This document shows positions 1 through 11,540 of a stretch of 64,000 bases of DNA, piece after piece. A model generated the notes under the pieces. That model saw only the letters and a list, made by a program, of their open reading frames with translations. It did no database searches and had not been told where the DNA came from. The position numbers and the translations under genes are program-made. The stretch covers positions 5,888,001-5,952,000 of the forward strand of contig OX485803.1 in assembly GCA_950295325.1 (NCBI GenBank), given 5' to 3'. The stretch's first letter is position 1. Each line of letters begins with the position of its first letter. Origin of the DNA: Polytrichum commune (lineage: Eukaryota > Streptophyta > Polytrichopsida > Polytrichales > Polytrichaceae).

Positions 1-3000
1 AATTCAAATTTTATCCCCTGGCAAAAGGATTGCAGTCAGTATCTGAATCGAGGGGAAAGTGCTAGATAACAAACGGGATCACCTCTCTCACTAGTGCTAG
101 ACGATATTGTAATAGATTGACATGGATAAGACAAGGAGGTTCTTCAGGTGATGTCACCCACCTGTCTCTCGCTGAGCCCAATATTCTTGAGGTCTTCCAA
201 CTACAGTGCACAAGATGCCAACATAAGAGAGTTACTCCCACCATACTCACAACTAGCATGACATCAACATGGTGAGGTAAAGATTCAGGCCCAACTTTCC
301 TAGTTTATGTAATACAGATACTGCCTGTTAGACATGGCACTGCACTTCAGCTTGCTATTGGAGAGCTGATGTGGCTGGACCATTTGGCAAGATTGCCATT
401 TACTAAACATCACATGCCAGAGAACCTAAACCTTGGATGGATTTCAGTAGCCATTGCAGAAGATGAAGAGATTGCACAGGTTGCAACTCAAACAGATACA
501 AGAGTAAGAATCTTCACCTCTTTGAATGGCTCCGGACACTGCTCTCGGAGCTCTAATATATTATCAGCTCGCCTTGGGCCAATCCCCTGTCAGAATTTAA
601 TTCCACGTGAGTACTTCAGCCTTGATGTAATAGCGTTCAATCCAAACAGCGACTGAAAGATTCAGAAAACCTCTTGTGATGGTTAGATATTCACAATCTC
701 ATCCTAGTATCAAAATCCGAAATATGACTGACCTTCAGTTGCAGTAGCTCCTCCCTGAACACAGTCCCAAAATCATCTGAAGATAAGAGTTTGCCCTTGT
801 AGAAGCATGAAAAATGCAAATGTGGTCAGGGAATATCAACTTCAAATTAAAATATTGAAAAGCAGAGCATTAAGCGGCATGATGTAATAGCTGAAGAGGA
901 AGAGTCAAGTACTAGCACTTACTTGCTAGCTGTATTGAGTACAGTAAGATACTGCTTCACAAGTGTCGTCTGTACCCATGAAAACAACCTCGATTAACCC
1001 ATCACTGTCGTGATTCTCGTAGTGCATGTAATAGTGCTGAACTGCCCACCCAATCTTCCTACTCTACCATACAACTCTAACGCTCTAATAGTTTGATGAG
1101 AGAACTGAATATACGGAGATAGCCACTCACCTGCAAATTTGGGTTGCTGTGCTTGAACTCTTGAAAAGGTGTCAAGGACCCAGAGATAGTGGCGTAGGCT
1201 TGGGCAGTGCCAATCTGAGGAGATGCGCAGTCAAACCCTCGTTCTTGCAACACCATTGCTTGAACAGGAGTTGGGCACACGGTGTTGGCACAGGTAAGTG
1301 AAATATCCACGTCCATCACATAGCCTATGTTAAAATTTACAGGAGAAACACCTGGCCTAGACTGCAAAGGTTGCACATTTGTAGAAAGAGGAGAGAGAGC
1401 TCGCATGTTTGTTTCCAAGCACTTCAGCCTAGCACTCAGCGGCGGAGAGTCTTCTTGGTAGATGGGGTTGTCATATTGTGTAAGAGGCGAGTGAAAGATA
1501 TTCTCATCTGGTAGAACATATGATCCTGTTAAACACAGCCAAATGGTTAGTTCCTTCAGCATTAGTGAATCTTTAAGAAAATATGGATTCAATAAAGTGC
1601 ATGAAAGCACATACCAGAGCATTCTAGGTATGGCTTCTCCGAGATCACAGAAATTTTGTCTTCAATGTCCATAGGAGTCTTTTGTTCAAAATCCGAGGAT
1701 TTTGAAATCTTTCCCGGATTCTCTTCATATTCCTGCCTGTTCATACTCTCTTCAGAAATATCCTGGAATGAAATTGAACTTGGATCAGTTGTGAGACAGA
1801 TGGAGGATGACCACTAATCAGCAATTGTAGTCTTGATGCACGAACAATGAGATGCCATTTACAGAAAGAAACTTACTTTGACCGTAGAAACTTTTGACCC
1901 AGCCCTCTCCACAGGCCTGCATGTTGGATGCATAAATGTGTCTTAGAAATACTTCCAACTCATACGTGCATGAACTCCGATCAAAGCTTAGTCCCTTGTT
2001 GCACTTCATCAACTTATAAAACCCTGACACTAACTGAAAGATCATCTCAGTACTTCAAGTTTAAAATAGAGACTCCCTACATAAGCATGTCAAACTTACC
2101 GCGGTCTTGACGAAGAGATATCAAGGTCAGCAGCTAAGGTCCTTTTGGCAGACTTGACAGAAGGTGATGGAGGGCAAGACCGAGCATGTCCAGGAGTATA
2201 TGGGCGCAAGGGGCTTGGAGCAATTTTCCCAGGGGTCTTTGCTCTTGAGTCTCGCCAAGACCGCAACTTGCTCTCCACATCAAGCTTCTCCCCCAATTCC
2301 ATTTCCTGGTCTTCATTCCATAGCTGCCGACTTTGCATTTGCCTGGACCTTGCTGCGACACCTAATGTAGCTGATGCCTCCTGGAAAGATCCAGGACTCT
2401 GCATGCATAGTTCCTCATTAATACATTCAGAGTAGTCGAGTGACTGGATGCCACAAAACAAACTTGTATCAAAGAAATATCTATCCTTTGTATGGAGATA
2501 GATATAATCACAGCATGAAATTAAAACTCAAAAGGCACTCTGTGACCTTATTAGAGGCATTTAATTATGCAGATATTGCACAGAAGCCAGTTTGTAGACA
2601 TACCAAACATGCAATTATCGTTGCAAGGTTGTTCCCGCCGAGAGAATCTTGTAGAATCCGAGTGAGCTTGCTATCTCTGTACGGTACTCTTGCTTCATTT
2701 GCATTTAAAGCTACAATGACATTGGAGAGGACAAAGAGTGATTGCTTGACTGCAGCAATTTCAGCTAGCCGCACCCCAGTTTCAAGTCCTATCATGCTCC
2801 ACAGTAGTTTATCAGTCATAAGAAGTGAGGGAAAATCGAACACAATAACACCACTTAGCTCAGTCAATGGTGGCACTAAGTCGACGAACACAAGTCGCCG
2901 ATAATTTCTTCAGAGTAACATCAACGAAATTTTGGACCTCCTCACTGTCGCATTTGCACAAAAGCAAAAGCTATTACGAAGTACAAGTTAGTAAGCCTGC

Positions 3001-5662
3001 ACATGAAAATTTCTAGAATTCGAGGGGGAATGTGATGCCCATTGAAAAAGATGGGCTGTGTACTTGCAATCAGCAGCGCAACAAGTGTTTTTTAATACTG
3101 TACATGCCTTGTGACCTATCTACCTATGATAGAACTCATTTGCGGGAGCATCTCGAATGTGTCTTTCACCAGTGCTACTGCAGAGCGTAGCCTATCAAAA
3201 ATATAATGCAGACATATTGACTTTGACAAATTATGAGTGATGTCAACCATTAACCTGACCTTCCCAAAAAATTTCACCAGCCTCACATCTCCACACATTC
3301 ACACCCTCCAGATGCAGAGTAGACATTCTAATATGGAGTGACAAACTATCTGCCTGAATGAAGACACCCAAAACCACTTCGTGAACCCCTAATAAACATA
3401 ACCCTAGATAATAAATGATCCAAGCAAATTGAATATATGTAAGTATTATGTATACCATACCTGCAAGGTCAACAAGGTTCAGCTTGCCAGTCAGAAACTC
3501 ATGTTGGCTGGTTTCATCTTCATTTGTAACCATCACTGATAGAACTGCATGGCTACAGCTGGAGATGTCAGTGGCACCTATTCTCCGTCTTGCACAACCC
3601 TCTGTAAATAAGCTAAGAAATTCTATGGTGCTCTTCACATGTACCTAAAGCATCCAGGGAAAGTCGATTAGTTCCTGAACAGGAAGAAGCATTTGAATAT
3701 AAAACTCAAACTCAAACTCTCCTGACAAAGATGTAATAAGTTCTTGGTTTAAACTCTGACTCAGTATTGCTGGTACAATTAGCATAATGAGATGATATAA
3801 AGAATTGTGGATATGAGTTAGCTTGCCTTTGTGAGTCCCTTCAACTGCATACGCCCTGAACTATCTTCACGGACAAAAAACTCTGTCATCTTAGGCTGCA
3901 GCAAATCATAAGAACGCTCCATGTACACATGGTAAAACGATATCTCAACTTTCTTGTGGCTTTGATTAGCCTCCAGTAGTATACTTTCAACTGCTAATGG
4001 CATAAGACCTGGTTGTTTGTCTGTACCCTGCACATTCATATTCAGTTGCAAGTTTGAAGAAATTTAGAAAGTATGTACTTTTTCAACTATATGCAAATGT
4101 CACTTGGCACTTGGCATTGATGATTCTGTACTAGAATCAATAACTGAAAGCTTTAATATTACAGTTCAAACATGACGCACAGTATCTGTATTGTGCGTAG
4201 TGTAGTACTGGTCAATTGGGGATTTATACGTCCACTTCTTGCTTAAAGGGCTTCAAAGTTTTCAACTTTACTACTGCCCACATGGAAAGCATCCAGGATG
4301 CTCTCCGTCCTACACGTCTCACCACATGGTTTCTAATGATATGAACGCCAGGTTATGTGTCATCTATTGTCTTGATAATTATGATATCTTGGAGCTCTTC
4401 AGGAATACATTAAATTAAATAGGAGCAGGTACCTCTCACACGGAGATAAGAGAAGGAAGGCACAAAAACAGAGACAATCTATACCATGTTTGGCTTTGAT
4501 GACTTAATCCAAGCATGCATAACATGAAGAATCAAGTGATATTTATGTTTTTGTCTTGATGTAATTGCTTCTGAGAAAAAATTCTACAAGTATTGCATAC
4601 GATTGATATGTGTCATGTCGAAGAGCTCCATAGAAGTTTGACATTTAAATCCTGAAAGTTTGCATATAGCAGAACTGAGATGTGTTTGTTTGTTCATCAA
4701 TGAAGATGTAACTAGTGGACAATTAAGAACTAAGGAAATTACCTTCATTGTGTACGTCTTTCCACTTCCATAAGCACCATGAGCAAATACAGTAGCGTTT
4801 TGCCCATCCATCACTTTTCGAATGACATGATTCATCTCAGCTGCAAAAATGTGTGCAGTGTTGCCGTCTTTTTCTCCATAGCATGCATCCAGCTTGTAGG
4901 CCTCACAACGGCTGCATCTCAGAACAACAATTATACATGAACCGTGTATGTCAACTTTCAATCTTATGAATATCTTGTTCAGCGATTCCAATACTCAACT
5001 TATCTGCAACCCTAAGTTTCTCTAGTTGCAGTATTTTACAAGTTCATGAGTAGAACGCTTTTCCACACCTGAATCTACAATATAGGGCCTAAAAAATCCA
5101 GTATTCAGGGTTTAGGGTTAATGCGACAACAAAGAGATCAGAAGGGGAACAGAAGCGTCGAAACTTCTTCATGTATTTTCCTAATTGCAAACCTTCTGTT
5201 CCAAACTTGTATCCTTCGAACATTGACAGCCATTAAGAATAACACAATCAGGATCATATTTACCTCCGTCAATACAATTCCATTGCAACGAACCACATTC
5301 CTGCGAACTCCATAAACTGACCTTGATTTAGCATTTGAATCAAAGATTTGGAAAATATCGTTGCCGTCAGTTCCCCGAATAATCTCGCAGCAAACAGCAG
5401 GAGAAACACAGATCTCTGTATGTGGACGAGAACCAGGGGGGCGACTCGGCTCATTACAAGCAGCCAGTTCTGACTGCAAAAAAGGGCGCACCCGCGCTAC
5501 TACTCGCACTTGTGATGATAGTACCGGTGCCTCAGCCCCTGAAGTTGGCTTGCTTGGAGCTCCAAAGCGGGAGCGGCTGGGAGTTTCCCGTGGACTGTTC
5601 GTGCCGGTCGTCATCACCTTCACCTTGGTGCGCCCTGGTGTGTGTAACTTCGAGATCAACAT
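1..5662 (-). CDS. Kinesin-10-type motor protein with C-terminal helix-hairpin-helix (3' end cut by window)
   Basis: Microtubule motor of the kinesin-10 (Kid/KIF22-like, plant KIN-10) type, which in the family acts on spindle or chromosome arms. Twelve exons join in phase (711 codons so far): 5322-5662, 4743-4911, 3827-4027, 3461-3644, 2604-2788, 2100-2398, 1877-1916, 1615-1762, 1131-1525, 733-795, 518-586, 162-200; a last exon may begin at 17 and run off the window. Residue landmarks: [10 protein letters not shown] at the motor start, Walker A GAYGSGKT (159-166), switch I SSCSH (265-269, Arg replaced by Cys), switch II LVDLAG (294-299), then [18 protein letters not shown]. The tail is low complexity and Ser/Pro-rich; the end carries a helix-hairpin-helix, [15 protein letters not shown] plus [13 protein letters not shown], the DNA-binding hallmark of Kid. 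The start is the first ATG after an in-frame TGA. Exon 3 seems to use a GC donor (AAG|GCAAGC). The model lacks about eight residues after DLAG: a missed mini-exon or a shortened loop 11. Confidence 0.85.
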
Positions 5663-6412
5663 CTTGTCCACTTCCAAAGCCTCAGAGACTAAGTCCCCTA
5701 ACCGTGGCGAAGAAAGAGGTCAAAAAACACTGACGACAGCATTAAGGAACTCAGATTGTTATCATCGAAGAGTAGCAACTTCGTTGTCTGCGTAGGCCAG
5801 GAATTAGAAACCAAGATAGTTCCTACAATCTTGAAGACTTCCTCGCATGATCTCTTTAAGAAATAAGCGCAGAGCAGATGGGTGGACTATCGTGAAAAAA
5901 TATGTCAAATGCTAGCAAACAAACGGGTCAAAGAAAACCGGCGACAGCAATGAGAAACTCAGATTGCTATTGACGCATAGTAGCAACTTTGTCCTCTGCA
6001 TAGGCCAGGGATTATTAGAGGCGAAGATAGTTCTTACAATCTTGACGACTTCGTCGCATGATCTCTTAAGTAGTGTACGCAGAGCAGATGAGCGGAGTAT
6101 ATCGAAGAATAATGTCAATGCGTACAACCTACCTAAACATATTGTCCACTTGCAAATCTTTAAAGACTACACTGCCTCTTCTAACCGTGGCAATGAAACA
6201 GGTTCAAGAATGCTGGCAATGGCATTAAGGAACGCAGATTGTTATCAACAAATAGCAGCAACAACTTCGTTGTCTGCGTAAGCCAGGGATTTTTAGAGGC
6301 GAAGATTGTTCCTACAACCTTCACCACTTCCTCGCATGATCTCTTCAGTGATGTACACAGAGCAGATGTGTGGACTATCGTGAAGAATAATGTCAATGCT
6401 AGGAAACCTACC
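5655..6412. repeat. Three-copy local repeat (~210-240 bp units) overlapping the kinesin first exon
   Basis: Units at about 5705-5912, 5913-6135 and 6180-6412 share the core gaagatagttcctacaatct, followed by gcatgatctctt and agagcagatg. The stretch at 5657-5705, which includes the kinesin initiator ATG (5660-5662), recurs at about 6138-6190, so the array includes the start of the coding exon. Two further units lie upstream of H2A.X (10510-10865). Both strands stay open for about 60 codons in several units, but the frames are not otherwise gene-like. Confidence 0.8.
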
Positions 6413-7190
6413 TAAGGACCTCTACAGAGGTTGTGGACACACTCTATGCTTGAAGCCCTTTCATCAAGACTGACTGTAATGGCAGAAGAAAGAGAGCTGC
6501 CACGATTGGTTTCGTCACAGAAACACCTTGCGAATGTACGTACTTACACAAGAATAGACACGGAACAATCGAAAGCCCCTCTAAACTTAAGCAACCTGAT
6601 ACTACGGCAGCTTCCAATTGAAGCACATTTCGAAGGAACCTAATTCCATCCAGACTCCACAGAGATGAGGTGAGTCAAACGGCTATGTCCTAACTTATTA
6701 CTTCACCTAAACCAGCACCCAATTTCTTTTAACAATCAAGAAAACCCGCCTGAATGTTCAATAAAGGTATTTTACTATAAGAGAATATCAAGCTTCTTGT
6801 CATAAGGCCCTGTTCCGCCTCTGTTCCTCCTCTGTGATCTCTCGGGGGCAAGATATTCATCGCGAAGGGACGCGGGCGGGTGGGAGCAGCGTTGCAGTCC
6901 AAGATTGATAAGCGATGAATGAGGAAAACCCCTAAAAAATACAGAAATAAATCCCTAAATTCGGCAACTTAGCTCCCTCAATCCAGCAGTTGTGAAACGA
7001 AGATTTTACTGAAAGCGAAGAGGCGAAGAGTGCACATGAAACGGAGCGGCAGAGAGACGACGGAGAGAGGTTCTTCGTTTGGTTTGAATGAAGCATGCGC
7101 AGGTGACGAAAGCAAGCCCCAACGGTCATATTGGGGCCTCCAGCTCAGCACAGCCACGAGGCCTGACCTGCCACGTGGACTCCTTTCTCC
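6413..7190 (-). promoter_or_regulatory. Kinesin upstream region, duplicate of the H2A.X upstream region
   Basis: This stretch matches 10866-11522 base for base over long runs, with scattered substitutions (for example aagcccttt-cat-aagactgactgtaa and gtcataaggc). Here it lies upstream of the kinesin, there upstream of H2A.X, so it probably holds promoter and 5' leader sequence. A G-box core CACGTGG sits at about 7171-7178. Transcription start sites cannot be read from the sequence. Confidence 0.5.
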
Positions 7191-8298
7191 TCAACTGGTG
7201 GTTTAAACCACACGAGCTGGAAACAAGGAAGTCCTTCTCTGTATTAGATTTTCAATGTTGAATGTTGTGATAAACTTGGTTGATGATGTTCAGATTTGCT
7301 TGTTATATGATTGAACCTAACATATTACATGTGTTGCATATTTTTATTTTTATTTATTTTTTTACTTGTTTTTTTACGTATACATAAACATATCATTGAA
7401 TGAAAATCTATATCATGTTGAAAACTCAATCATAATTAAAGAAAATACATTGGATGATATCCTCAAGCTCTTCTAGAATTGTACAATGTAAGAATGTGTA
7501 GCTCTTGTTTACATGACATTCATCCAACGAACTTTGTATGGTATTGTTTTAAGTTAGATTTGAGCAATCTAAATTTGGGATTGGATGACTAACTCAATTT
7601 TCCTAGAGCGATGTCATACTTGTGCACGTATCTTGTCCAAAGGGTGCCAATGAACCATTGCCCATTTTCTCTCCACATGAACCATTAAAGATGGCAACAA
7701 TTCACGACGTGTCACTAAAGACAATCATGTTGTGTGGCTTCAAAAGATATTGTGGTATTTATTATATTCATTATCCTATTATTATATCCCAGAGAGATTG
7801 TGCTCAACCACGTTGTCCATGCATATCAACAAAACAATGGGTTGAACGAACAAATGACAAGTACATGGAAGGTCTATGAAGACATTGAAGTGGACTATAT
7901 ACAACACCCATACAATGAGGGTTCCTATATTATCCTCTTCAGCTTGGTGTTTGGGCCCATAAACTCTAATAGTGAGGACTTCATCATTGTCCAATACACT
8001 ACACCACACTATATATTGTATTTAGTGTTACATGGTATTTTATGTCACTTTGGTAACTTTTTCTGATGACATTTCTTATGAAGGGGACAACTTGATTGAC
8101 ATCTTTAACAGTCCAAATATCACCTTTTTTTTTAAGTTAATCTAGCACCGGAATTAGCTCACGACCCTATATGTCTCCAGTCAAACAAATTCGAGATGAA
8201 TCAACCACAAACCTACAAAAGGCCAAGTTTTAACATGGATGGATAAGGTTCAATGATATGTTTATGTATGCGTAATGCTACAGTTACATAAGGCTTAC
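7191..8298. other. AT-rich spacer with a partial MITE
   Basis: No coding region is recognisable. The segment 8005-8100 (tttagtgttacatggtattt and onward) is a fragment of the same element that is complete at 19663-20040 and 27697-28073. The rest shows nothing I can assign. Confidence 0.5.
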
Positions 8299-8631
8299 CT
8301 ATGTAACATGAGTTCCATTCGCTCTAATTAGTTCCTGACATGCTAAACGCATTTGATTCAGTCCCGTTTGCATGGCAACTCCTGTAAAATGTAAGGAACT
8401 CTCCTGATAGCTTTTGTTCACAGTATTTTGCAGCAATACTATCATCCTCATATTACTTGGACAAGATGAATTTGCATCCAGAAGTTTGTAAAAAAAGCTT
8501 GTACAAATGGAATTCACGATTACAAGTTCCCAAATAATTACAAAATGCATATACCTCACACTATCTTCACTTAGTTTCAGAGCACTGAAGGATGCTCTAG
8601 TGGGATTCTAACCTGTATACTGCTTCAGTAC
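8299..8631 (-). pseudogene. Possible orphan terminal exons of an unidentified gene
   Basis: Two exon-like pieces on the minus strand fit together in phase. A 19-nt piece at 8613-8631 is bounded by CCCAG and GTTAGA; an 83-nt piece at 8299-8381 follows a TTTTACAG acceptor and ends in TAG. The joined reading contains GVAMQTGLNQMRLACQELIR before the stop and looks protein-like. No further upstream exons are convincing before the H2A.X gene begins. It could be a gene remnant, an alternative 3' end of H2A.X, or chance. I do not recognise the family. Confidence 0.25.
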
Positions 8632-9088
8632 CTGGGATTGGCTCACAACTGAATGGCCATACCAATTGTTGAGCAAGTAGCAAAGGTAAGCATGAATTAA
8701 TCAGAGAGAACTGTGTCCTGCACTTATAACAGCTTCAGAATGCACGAGAGATGAACCGTGTTCCAGCTTACGAGTACCATCACAGGACAATGCAAGGAGT
8801 ACCAAAAGCGTGAGGGAAAAGGAAAAATAAGGATAGAAACAGGCTTTCTGTAAATTGAACACTTGAATGTTGAAAAAAAGTTGGGATCAAAGCCAAGGCA
8901 TCGTGACCAATTAGATGATCAATCTGACAGTGGCCGGAGAAGCTGAGCTCAAGTATCTGCTATGTTTTGAGAAACAGTGAATCTGGTCCATTGAAGTTCC
9001 AAAAATCAGTACTGAAATGTTTGCTGCATCCTCCAAATTAAGAGAGCAACCCTGGTGGGCTACATACAAAATTCAGCCAATTGTAAGA

Positions 9089-10323
9089 CTAGAACTCCTG
9101 TGACATGCTGCCCCCAATGTCTTTGCCCCCCTTGCCAGTTTTCTTTGGTAAGAGCACAGTATGAATGTTTGGCAGGACTCCACCAGCAGCAATAGTGACA
9201 GTGCCCAACAACTTGCTCAACTCCTCGTCATTCCGCACTGCAAGTTGGATGTGTCGTGGCACAATTCGATTCTTCTTGTTGTCTCTTGCTGCATTCCCTG
9301 CTAGCTCCAGAACCTGCAGAAGACAGATAATAATATATCAACATACTTTACACATCTTTCATAGAAAAGGAAGCTGTTGCCAATAACCAGACAATGTTGC
9401 ATACCACTCTCTCTCCTTGTGTTCAGACACTGATGACATAAGAAATATTAGAATCACAATATGCAGCCAGTGGTTGTCCTCAAACCCAAAAACCCTGCTC
9501 TGTTTAAAAAAAACAACCACCCACACCTATAATGTTGATAGGCTATATCCAGAGAAAAAGAGTGGATTGAATATTCAATTAAGGACCACAATACTCAATG
9601 TCACAAATGCAAAAAGAGAGGAATGCACTAAAGGCAGACAAAATTGCCACATTGTAATTGCCCTCAGACCCTAGTAACCCTGCTCTGTGTAGAGACAACA
9701 AGCACCCACACCTAGAATATTCAGAGACTCATAAGGAATATATCTAAGAGAAAGAGCAAATCGACTATTCATTCAAGGACCACACTATTCAATGTCACAA
9801 TGCATGCTGAAAGACATGCACTACAGCAGACACACTTGAATGCAAACACAATAAGTATTCGCAGACCCAGACAAGTCCAAAACAAAATGTGCTGAAGCAG
9901 GCACAAGTAGCACAACATATTATGTACTTTCAAAGTGAGCCATCAATAACTCTATTACAAGAACGTTCTCTACGACAACACCTTCAGCAACATGCAGGAC
10001 CAAGAAAAACAACTTTGAAAGATAACCAGCTGTCAGGAAGGGATTTCCTCCACAACCTATGTTGAAAGAGACCCACAATCCAGAACATGCAACTTTCTAT
10101 TGGCGGGGTAGGGAATCACCTCAGCAGCGAGATACTCCAACACTGCAGCAAGGTAGACAGGGGCACCAGCTCCCACACGCTCAGCGTACTTGCCAGCTTT
10201 CAAGAACCGAGCAATTCTTCCAACAGGAAACTGAAGACCTGCCTTCTGGGAGCGAGACACAGATTTGGAGGCCTTGGTCTTGCCACGGCCACCACCTCCC
10301 GCAGTAGCACCAGTGGAGCTCAT
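9089..10323 (-). CDS. H2AX: Histone H2A.X
   Basis: Replacement histone H2A of the X type. It packs into nucleosomes with H2B, and its C-terminal serine is phosphorylated by ATM/ATR at DNA breaks. Exon 1 is 10120-10323 (68 codons, starts [10 protein letters not shown]) and exon 2 is 9089-9313 (74 codons plus stop), 142 aa in all, the usual plant length. The histone fold is complete: [36 protein letters not shown], then [30 protein letters not shown] and [15 protein letters not shown]. The protein ends SMSQEF, the SQE-phi signature that separates H2A.X from canonical H2A. The single intron (9314-10119) interrupts at E|V in phase 0. A longer in-frame reading upstream of this ATG starts only with GTG, so the ATG at 10323 is preferred. 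A TTTTCAG acceptor just upstream of the ATG suggests an intron in the 5' leader. Confidence 0.97.
9478..9850. repeat. Tandem duplication inside the H2A.X intron
   Basis: Two diverged copies of about 190 bp lie head to tail (about 9478-9660 and 9661-9850). Both carry ccctgctctgt, cacccacacct, a gagaaagag motif, caaggaccaca and caatgtcaca. They fill about half of the intron. Confidence 0.7.
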
Positions 10324-10509
10324 GGTTCTGAAAACTCCTGGGGTCTTCCTCTCACCTCCCAAGCCTCCTCACAGCCCTGCCTGCCTGTATAATACAATAC
10401 AATTCAGCCCACCATATACATGAGTCCTGCATAATGTTTAACCATTTGCAGAACCACAGCAACAGTACACACAATTTGACTGCTGATAAATATCTACAGT
10501 TCACAAGTT

Positions 10510-10865
10510 CACTTCTCAAAGCAATAGGCCAATATAGTTGCTACAATCTTGACAAGTTCATCGCATGATCACTTTAGTAATGTACTCAGAGCAGATGTCT
10601 GCACTATCATGAAGTATAATGTCAATGCTAGCAAAGAAACAGATCCAAAATAACCAGTAACAGCATTAAGAAACTCAGATTGCTATCAACAAATACTAAC
10701 ATAGATTGCAACTTTGTTGTATGCATAGGCCAGGGACTTTTGGAGGCAAAGATAGTTCCTACAATCTTCACCACAACCTTGCATGACCTATTCAGTGATG
10801 TATGCAGAGCAGATGTGTGGACAATCATGAAGAATAATGTTGATGCTAGGAAACCTACCTAAGGT
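10510..10865. repeat. Two further units of the kinesin-start repeat, upstream of H2A.X
   Basis: One partial unit (about 10510-10640) and one full unit (about 10641-10865) match the 5705-6412 array, including gcataggccagggactttt, the agagcagatg core and the closing aggaaacctacctaagg. Together with the following 660 bases this makes the H2A.X upstream DNA a paralogue of the kinesin upstream DNA. Confidence 0.8.
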
Positions 10866-11522
10866 CCTCTAAAGAGATTGTGGACACACCCTATGCTTGA
10901 AGCCCTTTCATGAAGACTGACTGTAACAGCAGAAGAAAGAGAGCTGCAACAATCAGTTTCGTCACAGAAACACCTCTTAAATGTACATACTTACACCAGA
11001 ATAGACACAGTATCACTGAAGTCCTTTGCAAAACCTAAGCAACCTGATACTACAGCAGCTTCCAATTAAAGCTGCATTTCGAAGGAAACTAATTGCATCC
11101 AGACTCCACAGAAATGAGGTGAGTCAAACAGCTATGTCCTAGCTTATTACTTCACCTAAACCAGCACCCAAATTCTTTAAACAATCAAGAAAACCAGCAT
11201 GAATGTTCAATTAAGATGTTTTACTGTAAGAGAATATCAAACTTCTTGTCATAAGGCTCCGCCTCTGTTCCTCCTCTGATATCGCAGGGGCAAGATATTC
11301 ATCACGAAGGCACGTGAGCAGGCAGGAGCAGCATGGCAGTGCAAGATTGATAAGCGATGTATGAGGAAAAATTCTGAAAAATCCACAAAATAAACCCCTA
11401 CACTTGGAAACTTGGCTCCCTCAGTTCAGCAGTTGTGGAACAAAGATTTTACTGAAAGCAAAGAGGCAAAAAGTGCACATTAAACGGAGCAGCAGAGGTT
11501 CTTTGTTTGGTTTAAATGGGTG
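10866..11522 (-). promoter_or_regulatory. H2A.X upstream region, duplicate of the kinesin upstream region
   Basis: Matches 6413-7130 along its length, but this copy has lost several CG dinucleotides by apparent C-to-T change (for example cgcgggcgggtgg there against cgtgagcaggcagg here). It probably contains leader and proximal promoter of H2A.X. No TATA box can be assigned with confidence. Confidence 0.5.
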
Positions 11523-11540
11523 GGGTTTAGGGTTTAGGGT
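11523..11540 (-). promoter_or_regulatory. Double telo-box upstream of H2A.X
   Basis: On the minus strand the sequence reads ACCCTAAACCCTAAACCC, two overlapping copies of the plant telo-box AAACCCTA. In plants this box is common near transcription starts of histone and translation genes. It sits exactly where the kinesin-paralogous DNA ends and the RPN11-intron-like DNA begins. Confidence 0.55.

Noticed and set aside
10324-10362. Extended H2A.X start upstream of MSSTGA
   Set aside because: The extension begins without ATG, and family length and sequence fit the ATG at 10323. An intron acceptor lies just upstream.
10680-10862. Conserved 50-60 codon frames on both strands of the kinesin/H2A.X upstream repeat (for example FVVCIGQGLLEAKIVPT)
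   Set aside because: Conservation is at DNA level across repeat copies and some units contain stops on each strand; there is no start, splice or family evidence.
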